The notes under the pieces are model-generated. The model was not told the DNA's origin. It did not search any database and saw nothing but the letters and a program-made list of their open reading frames with translations. Both the position numbers and the translations under genes were made by a program. 64,000 nucleotides of DNA from Methanomassiliicoccales archaeon (GTDB lineage Archaea; Thermoplasmatota; Thermoplasmata; Methanomassiliicoccales; UBA472): assembly GCA_026394375.1 (NCBI GenBank), contig JAPKYJ010000027.1, forward strand, positions 1 through 64,000. The letters run 5' to 3'. Shown piece after piece: positions 1 through 8,287 of the stretch; the stretch's first letter is position 1, and each line of letters begins with the position of its first letter.

Positions 1-13
1 TGGCAGATGCCAC

Positions 14-141
14 CCTGCCTTGCAGGCAGGAGTCAGCCGACCGAATGCGCTCCGTTCCCAGAAATGGGCGTCCTTCGCGGAACCAACCGCCAAACGAAAA
101 CTGGAAGTGCAAGCCCACGATATTAATCGTGGGTAGCTGAC
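14..141. other. Possibly structured, gene-free stretch
   Basis: No reading frame is convincing here. The sequence can form a 6-bp hairpin (14-19 with 25-30), a GAAA-capped hairpin (57-60 with 65-68), a perfect 8-bp hairpin (114-121 with 126-133), and a long-range 6-bp pairing GTCAGC/GCTGAC (32-37 with 136-141) that would enclose the last two. This could be a small noncoding RNA just upstream of the tRNA. I looked for RNase P, SRP and 5S signatures and did not find them. The pairings may be coincidental. Confidence 0.25.
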
Positions 142-173
142 ATGCGCACTGGAATTAACGGTGAATTGCATAA

Positions 174-248
174 GGGTCCGTAGCTTAGTCTGGCCAGAGC
201 GCCCGGCTCATAACCGGGCGGTCGTCGGTTCAAATCCGGCCGGGCCCA
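174..248 (+). tRNA. tRNA with CAU anticodon (Ile2 or Met)
   Basis: A complete intronless cloverleaf is visible. The acceptor arms 174-180 and 241-247 pair (one G-U), with discriminator A248. The anticodon stem CCCGG/CCGGG carries loop CTCATAA, so the anticodon is CAU. The T-arm has the TTCAAAT loop. CAU tRNAs can be initiator Met, elongator Met or Ile2 (with C34 modified to agmatidine). The acceptor beginning GGG, pairing to CCC, resembles archaeal tRNA-Ile2 more than tRNA-Met, so Ile2 is favoured by inference. CCA is not encoded. Confidence 0.93.
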
Positions 249-613
249 CTTCATCCGTATCCAGTAATGTCCTTAACAAGATGAATAACGGGCTTTTGTG
301 CATTTGTTGCGTTTTTTCACCCTATGAATATCCAGCGTTTTGGGCGAAAATCGGGTGTTTGCTTAACACATCGCGGAGCTGCCTGCCGGCGACGCCTTAT
401 TTGATTCATACGTAGTATTTCTCCGTCTCTCGATCTCCCAGCGTCCTCCGAGCCTATCAAAAGCTCCCCCAAGGTATTTCATATGAGAGGACGTGCCATT
501 CCCTGACGACGCCTGCTGGTCCGGTTCGCTTCCCTTCCTATTGTTAATAGGCACCAGGCCAGCCCCAGGGAATAATATTTGAGAGAGCAACCGTTTGCCT
601 GGTACCGAACGAC
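249..613. other. Intergenic region, no gene seen
   Basis: Between the tRNA and the flavodoxin gene. Short open frames on both strands overlap the tRNA or have no gene-like composition. The only recognisable element is the AT-rich promoter-like box at 571-580. Confidence 0.6.
571..580 (+). promoter_or_regulatory. TATA-like box of the flavodoxin gene
   Basis: AATAATATTT lies about 34-43 bases before the ATG at 614, in an otherwise GC-rich stretch. This predicts a start of transcription near 600-606 and a very short leader. Confidence 0.5.
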
Positions 614-1102
614 ATGAAGATCGAAATCTACTTCGAATCAAAGTTCGGCAACGGCAAGAAGGTCGTTGAGAAGCTCGCGGAGGATCTGACCTCCAAGGGG
701 TATGTTGTGGGACTGCACCCTATCAATGATGTCAGTCCGAAGGAGATGCCTCCGGCGGACGTATATGTGTTCAGCTCACCCACCAGGCTCGGAAAGCCGG
801 TGGGCAGTATGAGGCGCTTCACGAAGAAGGTCAAGGCACCCCAGGGAGCGAAGTACGCCCTCATCGCCACGCACGGCGCCGCCACGCCGAACAAGAAGAC
901 CGGCCTGATGCCAACTATCGAGGAGATCGAGAAGTGGCAGCGGACCCTCCCGATCATGGAGGAAATCCTGAACCAAAAGGGAATGGTGAAGATCGCGGAC
1001 CTGAAGGTCTATGTGCTCGACTTCAAGGGGCCGCTGGAAGAGGGCTGGGAGAATAAGGTGACAGGGTTCGCGGACCATATCCAAAGCAGGCTCACACAAT
1101 AG
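614..1102 (+). CDS. Flavodoxin domain protein
   Basis: A 162-residue protein with a flavodoxin-like alpha/beta pattern. The N-terminal strand and phosphate-loop region (MKIEIYFESKFGNGKKV) are where flavodoxins bind the FMN phosphate. A second loop, VYVFSSPTRLGKPVGSM (residues about 52-68), matches the 50s loop that packs on the flavin ring. It is probably a cytosolic one- or two-electron carrier or a small FMN-dependent quinone or menaquinone-type reductase; the partner cannot be told. The gene stands alone, with a TATA-like box 34 bases upstream and no clear Shine-Dalgarno site, consistent with a short leader. The family is clear; the specific role is not. Confidence 0.8.
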   Translation: MKIEIYFESKFGNGKKVVEKLAEDLTSKGYVVGLHPINDVSPKEMPPADVYVFSSPTRLGKPVGSMRRFTKKVKAPQGAKYALIATHGAATPNKKTGLMPTIEEIEKWQRTLPIMEEILNQKGMVKIADLKVYVLDFKGPLEEGWENKVTGFADHIQSRLTQ

Positions 1103-1439
1103 GCCCAGGCCGCTGATCCAGCTAGCCACGAACGGAGGCCGCCTCGGTGTCTGTCTTCTAGGCCGATCGGTGAGAATGCTCAGTTGGTCAGAGAGGGGAT
1201 TCTCGATGGATTGGGATCACTGCATTTGTTCAAGTCGATATGAAATGGCGAGAGGCATTTGAGCCAGATCGCTCTGGTATCAGAAGACACGGTGGTCGAC
1301 CGCTTCGACCAATCCATTCTCCATTTCGCCCATGTGCTCTCGAACCGCATTAAGCCAGATGAGATCCGGCTTTCGGACAACGTCCTGCAAAACGATTTAT
1401 CCGCACATCCCCATGCAAAAGCAGTGCTTGGGGGGAGCC
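1103..1439. other. Intergenic region upstream of guaA subunit B
   Basis: No gene is assigned. A plus-strand frame starting at 1259 reads like protein for about 60 codons before continuing antisense-like through the next gene, so it may be a gene remnant. A strong G-rich ribosome site (GGGGGGAG, about 1431-1438) sits just before the ATG at 1440. Confidence 0.4.
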
Positions 1440-2420
1440 ATGATGCAGAAACTTTCGGACATCAAGGAGATCAAGCTGGAGGACCTGAGACCAGACGCAT
1501 TCATCAAACGGCAGGTCAAGGAGATATCCGTTGCCGTGGGAAAGGGGGTGGCCATCAACGCCTTGTCGGGCGGCGTCGACTCGTCCGTCGTGACCATGCT
1601 TGGCCACCGAGCGCTAGGTCCCAGGCTGAGGACCGTTTTCGTCGAGAACGGCATCATGCGGGAAGGAGAGCCAGAGCGCGTCGTCAAGCTGTTCAAGGGG
1701 CTGGGGGTCAAGGTCGAGCTCGTGGACGCCAAGAGGGAGTTCTTCGGCGCCCTGAAGGGCCTCACCGATCCTGAGGAGAAGCGGGAGGCCATCACCCAGA
1801 CGTTCTACAAGACCGTCTTCGGCCGCATCGTCAGGGAGAGCAAGGCCAAGTATCTGCTCCAAGGCACGAACTACACGGACGTCGAGGAGACGGTGGCGGG
1901 CATCAAGAGGCAGCACAACATCCTGGAGCAGCTGGGCATCGACACCAAGAGGGAGTTCGGCTACCGGGTGCTCGAGCCCATCATCCAGCTCCGCAAGACT
2001 TCCGTCAGGAGGGTGGGAAAAGCTCTGGGAGTCCCGGAGGATATCTACAACCGTCCTCCGTTCCCCGGCCCCGCCCTGGCCGCACGGGTCATAGGCGAGG
2101 TCACCCCGAAACGAGTGGCGACGATCAGGAAGGCCACGGCCATAGTCGAGAAGGAGCTCCAGGGCACCAAGGCGTTCCAATGGCTTGCCATACTACATCA
2201 GGATAAAGTCACTGGGATACGAGCGAACAAGCGGGATTTCGGGCAACAGATAGAGGTACGGTGCTGGAATAGCACGGACGCGGTCACGGGCACACCGACG
2301 AAATTGCCTTTCGAAACGCTGACCCACCTCGCGGACCGGATCACCGCGGAGGTGCCGGGGGTGGTGAGCGTCACCTACAACGTCACCAAGAAGCCGCCCT
2401 CGACGATTGAAGCCATCTGA
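1440..2420 (+). CDS. guaAB: GMP synthetase, ATP-pyrophosphatase subunit B
   Basis: Catalyses the last step of GMP synthesis: XMP is adenylated with ATP and then aminated. The 326-residue protein contains only the synthetase half, as in archaea, where the glutaminase is a separate subunit (not in this window). The N-terminal PP-loop SGGVDSS is intact. The GMPS C-terminal dimerisation domain follows, with the NRPPFPGPALAARV motif and the closing KKPPSTIE signature that contacts XMP. An open frame extends to 1332, but the extra 36 residues are not conserved in type, and a strong G-rich ribosome site precedes the tandem ATGs at 1440/1443, so 1440 was chosen. Confidence 0.95.
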   Translation: MMQKLSDIKEIKLEDLRPDAFIKRQVKEISVAVGKGVAINALSGGVDSSVVTMLGHRALGPRLRTVFVENGIMREGEPERVVKLFKGLGVKVELVDAKREFFGALKGLTDPEEKREAITQTFYKTVFGRIVRESKAKYLLQGTNYTDVEETVAGIKRQHNILEQLGIDTKREFGYRVLEPIIQLRKTSVRRVGKALGVPEDIYNRPPFPGPALAARVIGEVTPKRVATIRKATAIVEKELQGTKAFQWLAILHQDKVTGIRANKRDFGQQIEVRCWNSTDAVTGTPTKLPFETLTHLADRITAEVPGVVSVTYNVTKKPPSTIEAI

Positions 2421-2541
2421 GCACCAGGACCTGCGGCCAGCAATAGGAGCGCCGGCGTTTCCGGAGTACTTGCCCTTGTGGGTTTCCTGCCGCCCCAGGT
2501 AACGAACCCATTGGCAGACCAGAGGGCGATATCGATAGAGG

Positions 2542-4071
2542 TCAGATACCGCGTCGGATGTCGTCGATGCCCGCTTCCACCCTTTCTTTGACGCCCGCCT
2601 GCAATTCGTTCAACCGATCGCGCACACGGACCTTGTACACCTCGTCCTTGATGGCTGAGAGATTGATCTCCACGTTGAGCGCCGCTCCCACCACACCTGA
2701 GTAGGCGGCCTGCAATCCCACGGCGACATCCGTGGCGGCGTTCTTGTTGCACTTTCCTGCAATCACCAGCAGCTCATCGATGACCTTCCTGCACAGCTCG
2801 ACCGTGGACAGAGGAATCTCTGCGGCGCATTTGTAGGCGTTTTGGATCCGCTGAGTGCGGAAGATCTTTTCCTCCTCGTTCTTCTTTGACAACTTAAATG
2901 CCTTCATGACGTCCTCGTAGGCATCAGCATCCAGATCGATCGCCAAGGTGAGCTTGGATCGCAGCTCGTCGAACAAGCGCGCCTTCTCTTCGAAGAGCGA
3001 CTGGACCGATTCGTATCCCTTCTTCCCGAGGGTCAGTCTGCTCGTCATCGCTCCTAGGGCTGCGCCCATGGCCCCGGACAAGCAAGCAGCGCTTCCTCCA
3101 CCAGGGGTCGGAGACCCGGATGCCAGGGTTTGAAGGAACTTGTCCATTCTCATCGATCTGAGCGTTGGCGACTGGGCATCCAACTCCTCCAATCTCTTTT
3201 CGATGATCTGGCTGCGCTCCCATCCGTCCGTCAGCTGGAGACAGTGCTCGGCCGCATCGAACAGCGCATCGGCTGGAACCACACCGTACACTTCGCTCCT
3301 GATGACCCTGACGCCCTTCCTCTCGGCTTCCTTGCGCACCGCCTCGAACACCGCCTGCATGGGGGTCTTCGTGAAATCGTTCAGATTGATGGACACCTGC
3401 ACGTGGGGCTTGGTCCGGAAGCCCATCGCCTTCACGTAGGGGAATCCTCCGTCCTTCTGCCGGATGCTCTTGGCTATGCTCTTGGCGACGTCGACATCGC
3501 TCGTATCCAAGTATATATTGTAGGCGATGAGGAACGCCCTGGCGCCGATGACGGTGGCACCGGCCTTCGGCAGTGCCGACGGCCCGAAATCCGGCTTGCG
3601 GTCCGGATCGGAGCGGATGGATTCCTTGAGCCCTTCATACTGCCCTTTGCGGATGTTGGCTAGATCCACACGATCCGACCGGCTGGCCGCCGCCTCGTAC
3701 AGATAGGTCGGGATGCCCAGCTCCCGGCCGACCTTCTCTGCCAGCCTTCGAGCCAGCTCGATACATCCCTTCAGATCGATGTCGCTGATCGGAACGAACG
3801 GTACAACATCCGTGGCACCGATCCTCGGATGTTCGCCCTTGTGCTGGTCCATGTCGATGAGCTCGGCCGCTTTCTTTATGCCAGCGAAGGCCGCGTCGAA
3901 CACCTCCGTCGGCTCTCCGACCATCGTCACCACGGTCCGATTATGATCAGGATCGCTCCGAGAGTCTAGAATCTTGACCGATCCACTCTCTCGCATCGCC
4001 TTCAGGATGGCGTCTACGACCTCCTTCCGCCTCCCTTCGCTGAAGTTGGGAACGCACTCCACCAGAGCCAT
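2542..4071 (-). CDS. ftcD: Formiminotransferase-cyclodeaminase, bifunctional
   Basis: Transfers the formimino group of N-formiminoglutamate to tetrahydrofolate, releasing glutamate, then deaminates formimino-THF to methenyl-THF and ammonia. The 509-residue protein has two parts: a formiminotransferase domain (about 1-295, starting MALVECVPNFSEGRR and containing HPRIGATDVVPFVP) and a helical cyclodeaminase domain (about 310-509, containing LASGSPTPGGGSAA). It is the last gene of the minus-strand operon after the urocanase and imidazolonepropionase genes, 28 bases from the latter. The fusion occurs in animals, some bacteria and Thermoplasma-type archaea. It implies that this organism uses a tetrahydrofolate-type C1 carrier. 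Confidence 0.95.
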   Translation of the reverse strand: MALVECVPNFSEGRRKEVVDAILKAMRESGSVKILDSRSDPDHNRTVVTMVGEPTEVFDAAFAGIKKAAELIDMDQHKGEHPRIGATDVVPFVPISDIDLKGCIELARRLAEKVGRELGIPTYLYEAAASRSDRVDLANIRKGQYEGLKESIRSDPDRKPDFGPSALPKAGATVIGARAFLIAYNIYLDTSDVDVAKSIAKSIRQKDGGFPYVKAMGFRTKPHVQVSINLNDFTKTPMQAVFEAVRKEAERKGVRVIRSEVYGVVPADALFDAAEHCLQLTDGWERSQIIEKRLEELDAQSPTLRSMRMDKFLQTLASGSPTPGGGSAACLSGAMGAALGAMTSRLTLGKKGYESVQSLFEEKARLFDELRSKLTLAIDLDADAYEDVMKAFKLSKKNEEEKIFRTQRIQNAYKCAAEIPLSTVELCRKVIDELLVIAGKCNKNAATDVAVGLQAAYSGVVGAALNVEINLSAIKDEVYKVRVRDRLNELQAGVKERVEAGIDDIRRGI

Positions 4072-4099
4072 CTTCTCTCCCCTAACATGGACCGGTCAG

Positions 4100-5359
4100 C
4101 TACATAACTCGATGTCCGCGGCAGACGACCAAGGAAGGATGGATAGCGCCCTGGCGATACAGTATCTCCTTGAAGCTCTCGCATGGAAAGCCGACCAGGT
4201 CCGCTACGAATCCCGGTTTGATCGTTCCTCGGTCTTCGAGACCGAGGGCTCTCGCCGCCCGATACGTGATACCGGCCAACGTCTCGGCCATGCTCAGCCT
4301 CTGGTCCGCTCCTAGCAAGGCGGCTTGGGTCAGTAGGTCGCCCATCGGAGCGGAGCCAGGGTTCCAATCGGAGGCAATGACGACGCTCAAACCCATATCC
4401 AGCATCTTCCGCACCGGAGCGAACGGCCCTCCCAGACCTAGAGAGGAACCGGGAAGGGCGATCGCCACCACACCTTTCTCGAGTAGAGCTCGCATCTCCC
4501 GCTCCGTGCTCTGCTCCAGATGGTCTGCGCTCATCGCTCCCACCTCGGCCGCCACCAAAGAACCGCCGACCGCGAACTGGTCCGCGTGCACCACCAGGCT
4601 GAATCCCACGGCCTTGGCCTTGGTCAGGAACTTCCTCCCTATCTCAGGAGCGAAGGCCCCCTCGTCGATGAAGATGTCCACCCGTTCCGTCAGGACCCCC
4701 GCCCTCACCCGGGGAAGGATCTCCTCCAGAACATATTCCAGATACTCTTCGTGCGAACTGAACTCCGGAGGAAGGACGTGGGCGGCGAGGCACGTAGGCA
4801 CCAAGGTGGGATAGATCCCCTCCAGCTCCTTCACCATACCAATGGCTCGGAGCATCTTTAGTTCGGATCTCACGTCGAGTCCATATCCGCTCTTGACCTC
4901 GCAGGTCGTTACCCCTCTCAACAGATGCTCCTTCGCCCTTTCGGCCAGCAGCTGAACCAACGTATCTTCCGAGGCTTCTCGGGTATGCTTGACGGTGCTC
5001 AGGATGCCGCCTCCACCTTCAGCAATCTGTTGGTAGGTCTCGCCGGCCAAGCGCCGGGCGTACTCCTCGGTCCGCGAACCGGCATAGCAGATGTGAGTGT
5101 GGGAATCGATGAAGCCCGGAAGCAGGACCGTGCTCTCGCGCACGGGGGAGATGGTCATGGGGAGAAAATCAGACCTTGCCTTCTCCCTCAGTTGCTGGAA
5201 TTGGTCTTTGCTCAGTACCTGCTTGATATGAACGCCCTCTAGCAGCAGCCCACCGCCTTCGACGACCTCCAGTCCATCGTCCTTGAGCGGACCGGTCGGG
5301 GATAGATGGTCCATGGTGACCATCTGTGAGAACGGACCCAATAGTTGCTGCCTGGTCAA
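4100..5359 (-). CDS. hutI: Imidazolonepropionase
   Basis: Hydrolyses imidazolone-5-propionate to N-formimino-L-glutamate, the third step of histidine breakdown. It is an amidohydrolase-fold metalloenzyme of about 420 residues, the usual size. Metal-binding features are visible: GFIDSHTH after the N-terminal beta-sandwich, VVHADQF in the middle, and SDWNPGS near the C-terminus, where the metal Asp is expected. The start is uncertain. TTG at 5359 is the first ordinary start, but the frame is open about 21 codons further upstream and reads like a plausible N-terminal strand (QVLLINF), so a non-standard start upstream is possible. It lies between the urocanase and FtcD genes. Confidence 0.93.
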   Translation of the reverse strand: MTRQQLLGPFSQMVTMDHLSPTGPLKDDGLEVVEGGGLLLEGVHIKQVLSKDQFQQLREKARSDFLPMTISPVRESTVLLPGFIDSHTHICYAGSRTEEYARRLAGETYQQIAEGGGGILSTVKHTREASEDTLVQLLAERAKEHLLRGVTTCEVKSGYGLDVRSELKMLRAIGMVKELEGIYPTLVPTCLAAHVLPPEFSSHEEYLEYVLEEILPRVRAGVLTERVDIFIDEGAFAPEIGRKFLTKAKAVGFSLVVHADQFAVGGSLVAAEVGAMSADHLEQSTEREMRALLEKGVVAIALPGSSLGLGGPFAPVRKMLDMGLSVVIASDWNPGSAPMGDLLTQAALLGADQRLSMAETLAGITYRAARALGLEDRGTIKPGFVADLVGFPCESFKEILYRQGAIHPSLVVCRGHRVM

Positions 5360-5433
5360 AGGGACTTCACCCGGAACGAAGTTGATGAGCAGGACTTGTG
5401 TGCCGGAGGTAATAATACTTCACCCGACGCCAG

Positions 5434-7464
5434 CTACTTCCTTTTCTTGTTCGTCCGATCGGAGACCAGGCGTTCCACCAATCCCTTCTCCGGAATGAAT
5501 GGCATCGTGATATGTCCCTCATGGGTGCGGTTCCATTCCTTTGCTGTATCAATGGCATTGGGGTTGCGGGCCCACGCTCTCCTGGCTATGCCGCAGTTCA
5601 CGTCCCAATCGAGAGCGGAGGATAGTATGCCCTCGACCCTCTCGCTGCCATCGAGCAGGAGGCCGAAGCCGCCGTTGATGGCTTTGCCGGTGCCGACCCC
5701 ACCCCCATTGGAGAGCACGGTCATGGTCATGCCTCGAGCGATGTTCCCGGCCCAGGACTGGTGGCTCATCTCCGCCATGATGTTGCTGCCATCCTTGATG
5801 TTCGCGGTCTCGCGAAACGGGCTGTCGGTGCCGCTGACGTCGTGGTGATCGCGACCGAGCATGACCGGCCCTATCTTCTTCTCGCGGACCATGTCGTTGA
5901 ACTTCTTTGCGATACGAACTCTCGCCAAAGCATCGGCGTAGAGTATTCTGGCTTGAGTGCCGACCACCAGTTGGTTGGATTTGGCGTCGCGCAGCCAGAC
6001 GTAATTGTCGTAGTCCTGCCCTCTCCTTTCCTTCCTTCCTTGCCAGATCTCGTGGACGATGTCTCGGGCCGCGACATCGGTCTTGTCCAGGTCCTCCGGA
6101 TCTCGGCTCAGGCACACCCAGCGGAACGGGCCGTAGCCGTAGTCGAAGCAGATCGGTCCGATGATGTCCTCCACGTAGGAGGGAAGGATGAAGCCGTTCT
6201 TCGGATCGCCGTCGATGGCTATGTCCCTGGCACCTGCGTCATAAACGGCCTTCAAGAACGAGTTGCCGTAGTCCCAGAACTTCGTTCCCTGCTCCCGCAT
6301 GATCTTTATCAGCTCATATTGGCGGAGGAGAGAGCTATCCACCAGCTCTCTGAATCTCTTTGGGTCGCTTCTGAGTAGTTGCCTTCCTTCCTCGAATTCC
6401 ACGCCTACGGGGGTGTATCCGCCCTCGTAGACGGCGTGGCAGGAGGTCTGATCGGAGGCCAGTTCGATGCGGATGTGGTGATCTGCCACGTATTGCCACA
6501 GATCGACCACGTTACCGTGGAAGCCGATGGAGATGCCTTTCTTCTCTTCTCGAAGCTCCTCCACCCAGGAGAAGACCTCGTCCAGATTGTCGGAGACGCG
6601 GCCGAGCCATCCTTGCTCTTTCCTGGTCTCGATGCGAGAGCGGTCCACTTCCGCAATGATGCCGATGCCGCCGGCGATCTCGATGGCCTTGGCCTGAGCG
6701 CCGCTCATGCCCCCAAGCCCGGAGCTCAGGTAGACGATCCCGGCCAGGTTGCCGCTCTGCTCGATGCTCAGGTACTTCCGGGCTGCATTCAGAAGAGTGA
6801 GGTACGTGCCGTGCACGATGCCCTGGGGGCCGATGTACATCCAACCTCCGGCGGTCATCTGGCCGTAGTTGCTGACGCCGAGCGCTTGAGCTTTCTGGAA
6901 TTCTAAAGGGTTGTCGAACATCCCCACCATCAGGCCGTTGGTGGAGATGACCCGGGGGGCGTCCCGCTTCGAGGGGAAGAGCCCTAGAGGATGTCCGGAC
7001 ATGACGACCAACGTCTGATCCTCCTTCATGACCTCCAGATACTTCTTGATCAGGCGGTACTGCATCCAGTTCTGGCAGACCTGGCCCGTTTCGCCGTACG
7101 TGACCAGCTCATAGGGATAGAGGGCGACCTCGAAATCCAGGTTGTTGTCTATCATGACCTGGATGGCCCTGGCCTCCGGGATGCCTTTGTATTCGTCAAT
7201 CGACCTGCCAAAGATGGCGCCAGCTGGGCGATAGCGGTATCCGTAGATCCTTCCGTAGGTAAGCAGCTCATTCAGCAACTCGGGAGCGAGGGTGCGGTGC
7301 AGTGAGCTGGGGACGTAGCGAAGGACATTCTCCACGGCTAGGATGATCTCCTTTTCCGTCAGATCGAGCGCACGCCTGGGAGCTCGGCGGTACTGAGGGT
7401 CGAAGGTCGGATCTGGAGGAAGGAGACTGTTCAATTGGACCGAGGGCGGGGAAGTTTTGCTCAT
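5434..7464 (-). CDS. hutU: Urocanate hydratase (urocanase)
   Basis: Adds water to urocanate to give imidazolone-5-propionate, using tightly bound NAD+ as an electrophile. The protein is 676 residues, about 120 more than typical bacterial urocanases and like the longer eukaryotic-type forms. Conserved stretches include GQMTAGGWMYIGPQGIVHGT, SGLGGMSGAQAKA (dinucleotide site) and HHDVSGTDSPFRETANI. First gene of the hut operon (then hutI and ftcD). A TATA-like box lies about 27-36 bases before the ATG, so the message is probably leaderless. No histidine ammonia-lyase is in the window; it must be elsewhere if the pathway is complete. Confidence 0.96.
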   Translation of the reverse strand: MSKTSPPSVQLNSLLPPDPTFDPQYRRAPRRALDLTEKEIILAVENVLRYVPSSLHRTLAPELLNELLTYGRIYGYRYRPAGAIFGRSIDEYKGIPEARAIQVMIDNNLDFEVALYPYELVTYGETGQVCQNWMQYRLIKKYLEVMKEDQTLVVMSGHPLGLFPSKRDAPRVISTNGLMVGMFDNPLEFQKAQALGVSNYGQMTAGGWMYIGPQGIVHGTYLTLLNAARKYLSIEQSGNLAGIVYLSSGLGGMSGAQAKAIEIAGGIGIIAEVDRSRIETRKEQGWLGRVSDNLDEVFSWVEELREEKKGISIGFHGNVVDLWQYVADHHIRIELASDQTSCHAVYEGGYTPVGVEFEEGRQLLRSDPKRFRELVDSSLLRQYELIKIMREQGTKFWDYGNSFLKAVYDAGARDIAIDGDPKNGFILPSYVEDIIGPICFDYGYGPFRWVCLSRDPEDLDKTDVAARDIVHEIWQGRKERRGQDYDNYVWLRDAKSNQLVVGTQARILYADALARVRIAKKFNDMVREKKIGPVMLGRDHHDVSGTDSPFRETANIKDGSNIMAEMSHQSWAGNIARGMTMTVLSNGGGVGTGKAINGGFGLLLDGSERVEGILSSALDWDVNCGIARRAWARNPNAIDTAKEWNRTHEGHITMPFIPEKGLVERLVSDRTNKKRK

Positions 7465-7490
7465 CGCATCTGTCTTCCCACGGGGGCGGC

Positions 7491-7500
7491 TTAAATGTTC
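7491..7500 (-). promoter_or_regulatory. TATA-like box of the hut operon
   Basis: On the minus strand this reads GAACATTTAA and sits about 27-36 bases before the hutU ATG at 7464. The spacing predicts transcription starting at or next to the start codon. Confidence 0.5.
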
Positions 7501-7562
7501 GCCTTGGGCTTAGGCCGGTGATTGAACAACGGTCCCACGTGGCAGTCGCCAATAGATTAACA

Positions 7563-7583
7563 TTCAGAGGCCCTGTTGCAAAA
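7563..7583 (+). repeat. Left target duplication and inverted end of IS remnant
   Basis: TTCAGA (7563-7568) is followed by GGCCCTGTTGCAAAA (7569-7583). The 15-base end matches the complement of the right end at 12 of 15 positions. Confidence 0.75.
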
Positions 7584-7880
7584 CTCTCATGACCAGAATT
7601 TCTTACGCATAGCCAGTTGAATTAGATTGAAGAGAGCGAGCTTGACCCGAACCTCATTTCTTCGACCGTTTTCCGACCGACATCGAAGACGATGTCAGAG
7701 AAGAGCGCCGATCATGCTGAAACGGTCTTCAGCATGATCCAGCGCCTCTTCGGTTACCGCTTGAGGTGCCGTTCCGAGAACGGCAGGAAGAATGAGGTCC
7801 AGGCGAAGCTCTCGATGTTCAACCTTTTCTTACTGGCTAGGAACGGTTTCCTTTGGAACGATTAGTTTAGCAACAAAGCC
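7569..7880 (+). mobile_element. Internally deleted insertion sequence (IS5-like ends)
   Basis: A 312-bp element bounded by 15-bp imperfect inverted repeats (consensus GGCYYTGTTGCWAAA) and flanked by direct repeats TTCAGA at 7563-7568 and 7881-7886, the expected target-site duplication. Inside, only the tail of a transposase frame remains, with stops upstream of it. The terminal pattern resembles IS5-family elements such as IS903, whose ends begin GGCTTTGTTG. The structure shows a former insertion that lost most of its interior, or a MITE-like derivative that could be mobilised by a full-length relative elsewhere. The family assignment is inference. Confidence 0.75.
7626..7865 (+). pseudogene. 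Transposase C-terminal remnant
   Basis: After a TAG at 7623-7625, an open frame runs to TAG at 7863-7865. Its end (from the ATG at 7692) includes HAETVFSMIQRLFG and KLSMFNLFLLARN. This matches the C-terminal pattern of DDE transposases (E-T-V-F-S-x-I-K/Q-R-x-F-G, then a helix ending YNLFL/FNLFL), including the final catalytic Glu region. The N-terminal two thirds, with the two catalytic Asp residues, is absent, so no active enzyme can be made. Confidence 0.7.
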
Positions 7881-7886
7881 TTCAGA
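7866..7886 (+). repeat. Right inverted end and target duplication of IS remnant
   Basis: TTTAGCAACAAAGCC (7866-7880) is the right inverted repeat, beginning directly after the transposase stop codon. It is followed by the second copy of TTCAGA (7881-7886). Confidence 0.75.
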
Positions 7887-7960
7887 GTTACAGGTGAATC
7901 TTCGGAGACCAGACGACTTGCAGCCAGCTTCCAAGGGTCATGGCTCGTCTTGGGGTGCAA

Positions 7961-8167
7961 CTAATTGATACAGGTCTTCACGGATTGGTCAGGTATTGAT
8001 TGTAATAAACCGGCCGGTTCTCCATTCATATCCGACCGAGCCCACCAATCCTCCAGCTCGGCATTGAGGTTGTCCAGAATGTCCACCTCGTCCACGATCC
8101 TCTTCGCGTTCTGTGTCTTGCCGCCCACCAGCCGAATGACCGATGTCACCTTTTCCCTTCTGTCCAT
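7961..8167 (-). CDS. Possible small protein, unknown
   Basis: A 68-codon frame starting MDRREKVTSVIRLVGG. The first 45 residues are charged and helical in pattern (EVDILDNLNAELEDWW), with codon use like the neighbouring genes; the tail is less gene-like. No ribosome site or family is recognised. It may be a real small gene or the remnant of one close to the IS insertion. Confidence 0.3.
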   Translation of the reverse strand: MDRREKVTSVIRLVGGKTQNAKRIVDEVDILDNLNAELEDWWARSDMNGEPAGLLQSIPDQSVKTCIN

Positions 8168-8287
8168 TCCAAGCCCGTCGCTAACAACCTAGCGATTTTC
8201 CTATGTCCTTTTCCATTCTCAAAGACAGGTCGACGCCACTATTTCCTTATAATCAAACCGCAGAGCAATGACAATGTTAAGGAGAGC

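Noticed and set aside
1-160. Possible RNase P, SRP or 5S RNA
   Set aside because: The expected conserved core sequences of these RNAs were not found, although hairpins are present.
161-415. An 84-codon plus-strand frame covering the tRNA
   Set aside because: It runs through the tRNA gene and has no protein-like composition.
1259-1774. A frame overlapping the GMP synthetase start, gene-like for its first 60 codons
   Set aside because: Most of it is the out-of-frame reading of guaA subunit B, which has clear motifs and a strong ribosome site; at best it is a remnant.
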